Source: a virus
Reading direction: 5' to 3' (one strand)
DNA length: 23,905 nucleotides
IMG/VR virus record: IMGVR_UViG_3300020371_000056
Coordinates: 1-23,905 of that record
The notes beneath the pieces are model-generated. The model saw only the letters and a program-made list of their open reading frames with translations. It did no database searches and had not been told where the DNA came from. The position numbers were made by a program, and so were the translations under genes. Of the stretch, positions 21,447 through 23,905 are shown piece by piece. The number at the start of each line of letters is the position of its first letter. The stretch's first letter is position 1.

Positions 21447-22843
21447 AAAAGGTTTACTTCCCACAACATGGCGGAAACAGGACCGAACAGAATCTCGTAC
21501 AAGATCTCGTGGACGAGCAAATCAAATTGTTTGGTGCTGATGTATTTTATATACCTAGAACCCAATTAGTAGATAAAACTTTGGGTGAAGTTATTCAGTC
21601 AGAATTCAATCAAAGTTACATGATTGAAATGATGCTGGTTAATGTAGAAGGGTTTGGTGCTGGTTCTGAGTTCGTAAGTAAGTTTGGACTAAGAATTACA
21701 GATGAAATTACCTTTGTAGTTTCACGTAGACGATGGGAACAATCTGCAAATCCTGCTTTAAACCTAGCAGTAGATGGCAGACCCAATGAAGGAGATCTAG
21801 TTTACTATCCTCTAACAGAAGATATATACGAAATCAAATATGTTGAAAGAGAACAACCATTCTTCCAACTGGGAAAACAGTATTTTTATATTCTTACTGC
21901 AGAGCTCTACGAGCAAGGCGCGGACAAGTTTGACACAGGACTTGACGAAATTGACGATATTGAAAGAGAGTTCAGCAACATCACCACCCTTAATCTTGGT
22001 CTTACTACCAGACAACAAGCTACTGGAACAGCTAGCGTTGATTCAGGTGGTTCAATCATTGGAGCAAATGTAACTCTTGCTGGCACTGGATACAATACAG
22101 CACCTTCAGTATCTGTCTCAGGTGGTGGTGGAGTAGGAGGAATTATTGAATCAACTATTCGCGATGGCGGTGTAGTATCTTTATCAGTTGTCAATGGAGG
22201 ATCTGGATATTCTTCAAATCCAACCATTACCATTGATGCTCCACCAGAAGCGATTAACTTTATTAAAGATGAGCATGTCGTAATTGGAGGATTTGTAAAT
22301 CAGGGTTCTAATAGAAACTGGACATCATCCAATAGTGTAATTAATGTAACTGCACTTGGTGGATTTGATCCAAACTTTGCAACAACAACTCAAACTAAGT
22401 ATTTCTATTGGAAGTTTGAAGATACACGAATCTCCTATGTGTACACATACAATGGTACTGATGCAACTACAGTTCCTGGTTTCTTTTATTACGACACAGC
22501 AAACTTACAGTATGTAATCAATGCATATACTGACACCAGCACTAGTGGTCAAAGAGCATCAATGTATGATCTCACCAGTGCCACAATTGCGGAAGTTGCA
22601 GATTGGAATGGGGTTGATTATACCCTAGAGGTTATGAATCGTACAGGTAACTTCATTGATGGTGACATGATTCGCGGAGTTGAATCTAATGCGATATATA
22701 CATTAGGAACATTCTCCACAATTAATAACACAAGCACTGAATTTGATCAGAATCAATCAATTGAAGATGGTGCAGACGATATTATTGACTGGGGTGAAAG
22801 AAACCCCTTCGGTGAATTTGGTAATTTTACAGGTAGCTTCTGA
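21443..22843 (+). CDS. gp14: Neck protein gp14, enlarged by inserted domains
   Basis: This is the partner of gp13 in the head-tail neck. Residues 1-190 form the conserved part: KKVYFPQHGGNRTEQNLVQD, GADVFYIPRT, YMIEMMLVNVEGF, FGLRITDEITFVVSRRRWE, and the EGDLVYYPLTEDIYEIKYVE strand. The conserved end is EDGADDIIDWGERNPFGEFG. Between them lie extra beta domains. One is a Gly-rich pair of GTGY (214-217) and GSGY (253-256) repeats, each followed by a proline strand, known as a mobile decoration in marine phage tail proteins. Another spans about 285-430, with TRISYVYTYNG and MNRTGNFIDGDMIRG. The total of 466 residues far exceeds T4 gp14 (about 256). Start and stop both overlap neighbouring genes. 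Confidence 0.9.
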   Translation: MKKVYFPQHGGNRTEQNLVQDLVDEQIKLFGADVFYIPRTQLVDKTLGEVIQSEFNQSYMIEMMLVNVEGFGAGSEFVSKFGLRITDEITFVVSRRRWEQSANPALNLAVDGRPNEGDLVYYPLTEDIYEIKYVEREQPFFQLGKQYFYILTAELYEQGADKFDTGLDEIDDIEREFSNITTLNLGLTTRQQATGTASVDSGGSIIGANVTLAGTGYNTAPSVSVSGGGGVGGIIESTIRDGGVVSLSVVNGGSGYSSNPTITIDAPPEAINFIKDEHVVIGGFVNQGSNRNWTSSNSVINVTALGGFDPNFATTTQTKYFYWKFEDTRISYVYTYNGTDATTVPGFFYYDTANLQYVINAYTDTSTSGQRASMYDLTSATIAEVADWNGVDYTLEVMNRTGNFIDGDMIRGVESNAIYTLGTFSTINNTSTEFDQNQSIEDGADDIIDWGERNPFGEFGNFTGSF

Positions 22844-23640
22844 TGTTAGGAACACAATTTTATAACGAAGCGGTTAGAAAAACCGTAATCGCTTTCGGAA
22901 CATTATTCAACAACATTGAACTGAAGAAGACTGTTGATGGTCAAACAATTGAGACTGAAAAAGTCCCACTTGCTTATGGTCCTAAGCAGAAATTTCTTTA
23001 CAGACTTCAAGGAAATACTTCCGATGGTAGGAAAGTAGCAATTACTTTGCCAAGAATTTATTTTGAAATGACTAGTATTGATTATGATGGTGCAAGAAAA
23101 ACCGCTGCGCTACAAAAATATAAAACAGTTATTGACGATAATGGTAACGAAGTAAAAACTCAATTTGTTCCCGTTCCATATAACATAGGATTTGAAGTAG
23201 GTATTATCGCTAAGTCGCAAGACGATGGTTTACAGATCATGGAACAGATTTTACCATTCTTCCAACCATCTCTAAATGTAAGTATTAAATTCATCCCAGA
23301 CATGAATGAAGTTAGAGATGTTGCGTTTGTTCTAAACAGCGTAAACATGGAAGATGATTGGGAAGATGACTTTACTACAAGAAGGTCTATTACATATACT
23401 CTATCGTTTACCGCTAAGTCTTACATCTACGGTCCTTACACTAAGGCAGATGTTATTCGTAAGGCACGTGTCATTGAAACCATTGGAGACGCTGAAGTTA
23501 ATAAGCGACATGTTGAATTGTCATACACTCCAAAAGCAACTGTTGATTACAACCAAGACGGTCAGGTTGATGCTGCCGATGATGCATTCGTAACAGCAGA
23601 TGATGACTTCGGATTTAATGAGGGGATGGAGTTCTTATGA
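22843..23640 (+). CDS. gp15: Tail completion and sheath stabiliser protein gp15
   Basis: This 265-residue homologue of T4 gp15 (272) caps the finished tail as a hexamer and joins it to the neck. Shared features are a GTQFYNEAVRKTVIAFGTLF start (T4: YFYNSSFRRYATLMGDLFSN-like), a NIELKK strand, P-L-A-Y-G-P-K-Q-K-F, TLPRIYFEM, V-P-V-P-Y-N-I-G-F-E-V, IMEQILPFFQPSLNVSIKFI, and D-D-F-T-T-RRSITYTLSF with a final YIYGPY strand. Residues about 225-265 extend past the core and contain an EF-hand/dockerin-like loop, DYNQDGQVDAADD (235-247). The start overlaps the gp14 stop (TGATG) and the stop overlaps the gp16 start. Confidence 0.93.
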   Translation: MLGTQFYNEAVRKTVIAFGTLFNNIELKKTVDGQTIETEKVPLAYGPKQKFLYRLQGNTSDGRKVAITLPRIYFEMTSIDYDGARKTAALQKYKTVIDDNGNEVKTQFVPVPYNIGFEVGIIAKSQDDGLQIMEQILPFFQPSLNVSIKFIPDMNEVRDVAFVLNSVNMEDDWEDDFTTRRSITYTLSFTAKSYIYGPYTKADVIRKARVIETIGDAEVNKRHVELSYTPKATVDYNQDGQVDAADDAFVTADDDFGFNEGMEFL

Positions 23641-23905
23641 GTTTAGAAGAGAACATGGAAGACATCCTCAATATTGATGCAGAGGTTGTAGAAAGCAAAC
23701 CTAGCAAACCTGTTCCACCTAAAGTGGATAAGGATGACCGCACTAAAGACTATGAGTATACCCGTGGTGAATTATACTCACTCATAGATCAGGGTCAGGA
23801 GGCGGTCAGAGGTGCCTTAGAGGTCGCTCAGGAGTCAGGGCACCCAAGAGCGTATGAAGTCGCTGTAGCGGCAATGAAGCACGTTGCAGACATGACTGAG
23901 AAACT
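23637..23905 (+). CDS. gp16: Terminase small subunit gp16 (3' truncated by window)
   Basis: The ATG at 23637 overlaps the gp15 stop (ATGA), and the frame stays open to the window end, giving 89 residues. The sequence begins MSLEENMEDIL, has a Lys/Pro/Asp-rich linker (about 20-40), then YEYTRGELYSLIDQGQEAVR and AAMKHVADMT, a helical segment typical of cyanophage gp16. T4 gp16 is 164 residues, so roughly half is present. The small subunit recognises concatemeric phage DNA and regulates the gp17 packaging ATPase/nuclease, whose gene is expected next. Confidence 0.88.
   Translation, partial: MSLEENMEDILNIDAEVVESKPSKPVPPKVDKDDRTKDYEYTRGELYSLIDQGQEAVRGALEVAQESGHPRAYEVAVAAMKHVADMTEK

Noticed and set aside
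1-23905. tRNA genes, CRISPR arrays, insertion sequences, integrase or attachment sites
   Set aside because: No cloverleaf, spaced direct-repeat array, transposase or recombinase was found. The only repeats are within or between structural genes.

Overview
The window is a late structural block of a T4-like marine myovirus. Every supported gene lies on the + strand, packed with ATGA/TGATG overlaps or short gaps, and no gap exceeds about 90 bases. The host is most likely a marine Synechococcus or Prochlorococcus. Support for this comes from cyanophage-type neck and tail-completion proteins (gp13, gp14, gp15 and the start of gp16, in T4 order), an AT-rich sequence, a 2OG-Fe(II) oxygenase lodged among virion genes, T4-type late promoter boxes (TATAAATA), and long, mosaic, Gly/Ser/Thr/Asn-rich beta-structured proteins. 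A related myovirus of another marine bacterium, such as Pelagibacter, cannot be excluded from sequence alone.

Layout: 1-1099 holds the tail end of one virion protein and a short adhesin with a cyanophage tail-fibre anchor and a fibrinogen-like domain. 1108-1653 is the oxygenase. 1675-4206 holds three structural proteins: a small Ig-like protein, a two-domain beta-sandwich protein, and a 472-residue protein with domains inserted into its loops. A strong intrinsic terminator follows. 4292-10477 encodes a 2061-residue repeat protein. 10515-11338 holds two small structural genes, the first with an Mtd-type N-terminal domain. 11350-16041 encodes a 1563-residue protein with chitin-binding-like modules, a beta-helix and a tail-fibre-like C-terminus. 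16100-16420 is a small Ig-like protein. 16457-20588 is a tandemly duplicated two-gene cassette: a ~495-residue probable adhesin followed by a small, partly helical probable adaptor or assembly factor, twice. 20643-23905 holds the conserved neck, tail-completion and terminase genes gp13, gp14, gp15 and gp16 (partial).

How the parts may work together: the conserved right end builds the head-tail connector and starts DNA packaging. Everything to its left sits where T4 keeps its baseplate, short tail fibre and fibritin genes, but is replaced by multi-domain, repeat-rich proteins that look like the host-recognition apparatus. That assignment is inferred from position and composition. The most notable observations are the duplicated adhesin/adaptor cassette, the giant repeat protein with two different repeat architectures, and a perfect terminator hairpin before gp13 whose left arm is overlapped by a late promoter.
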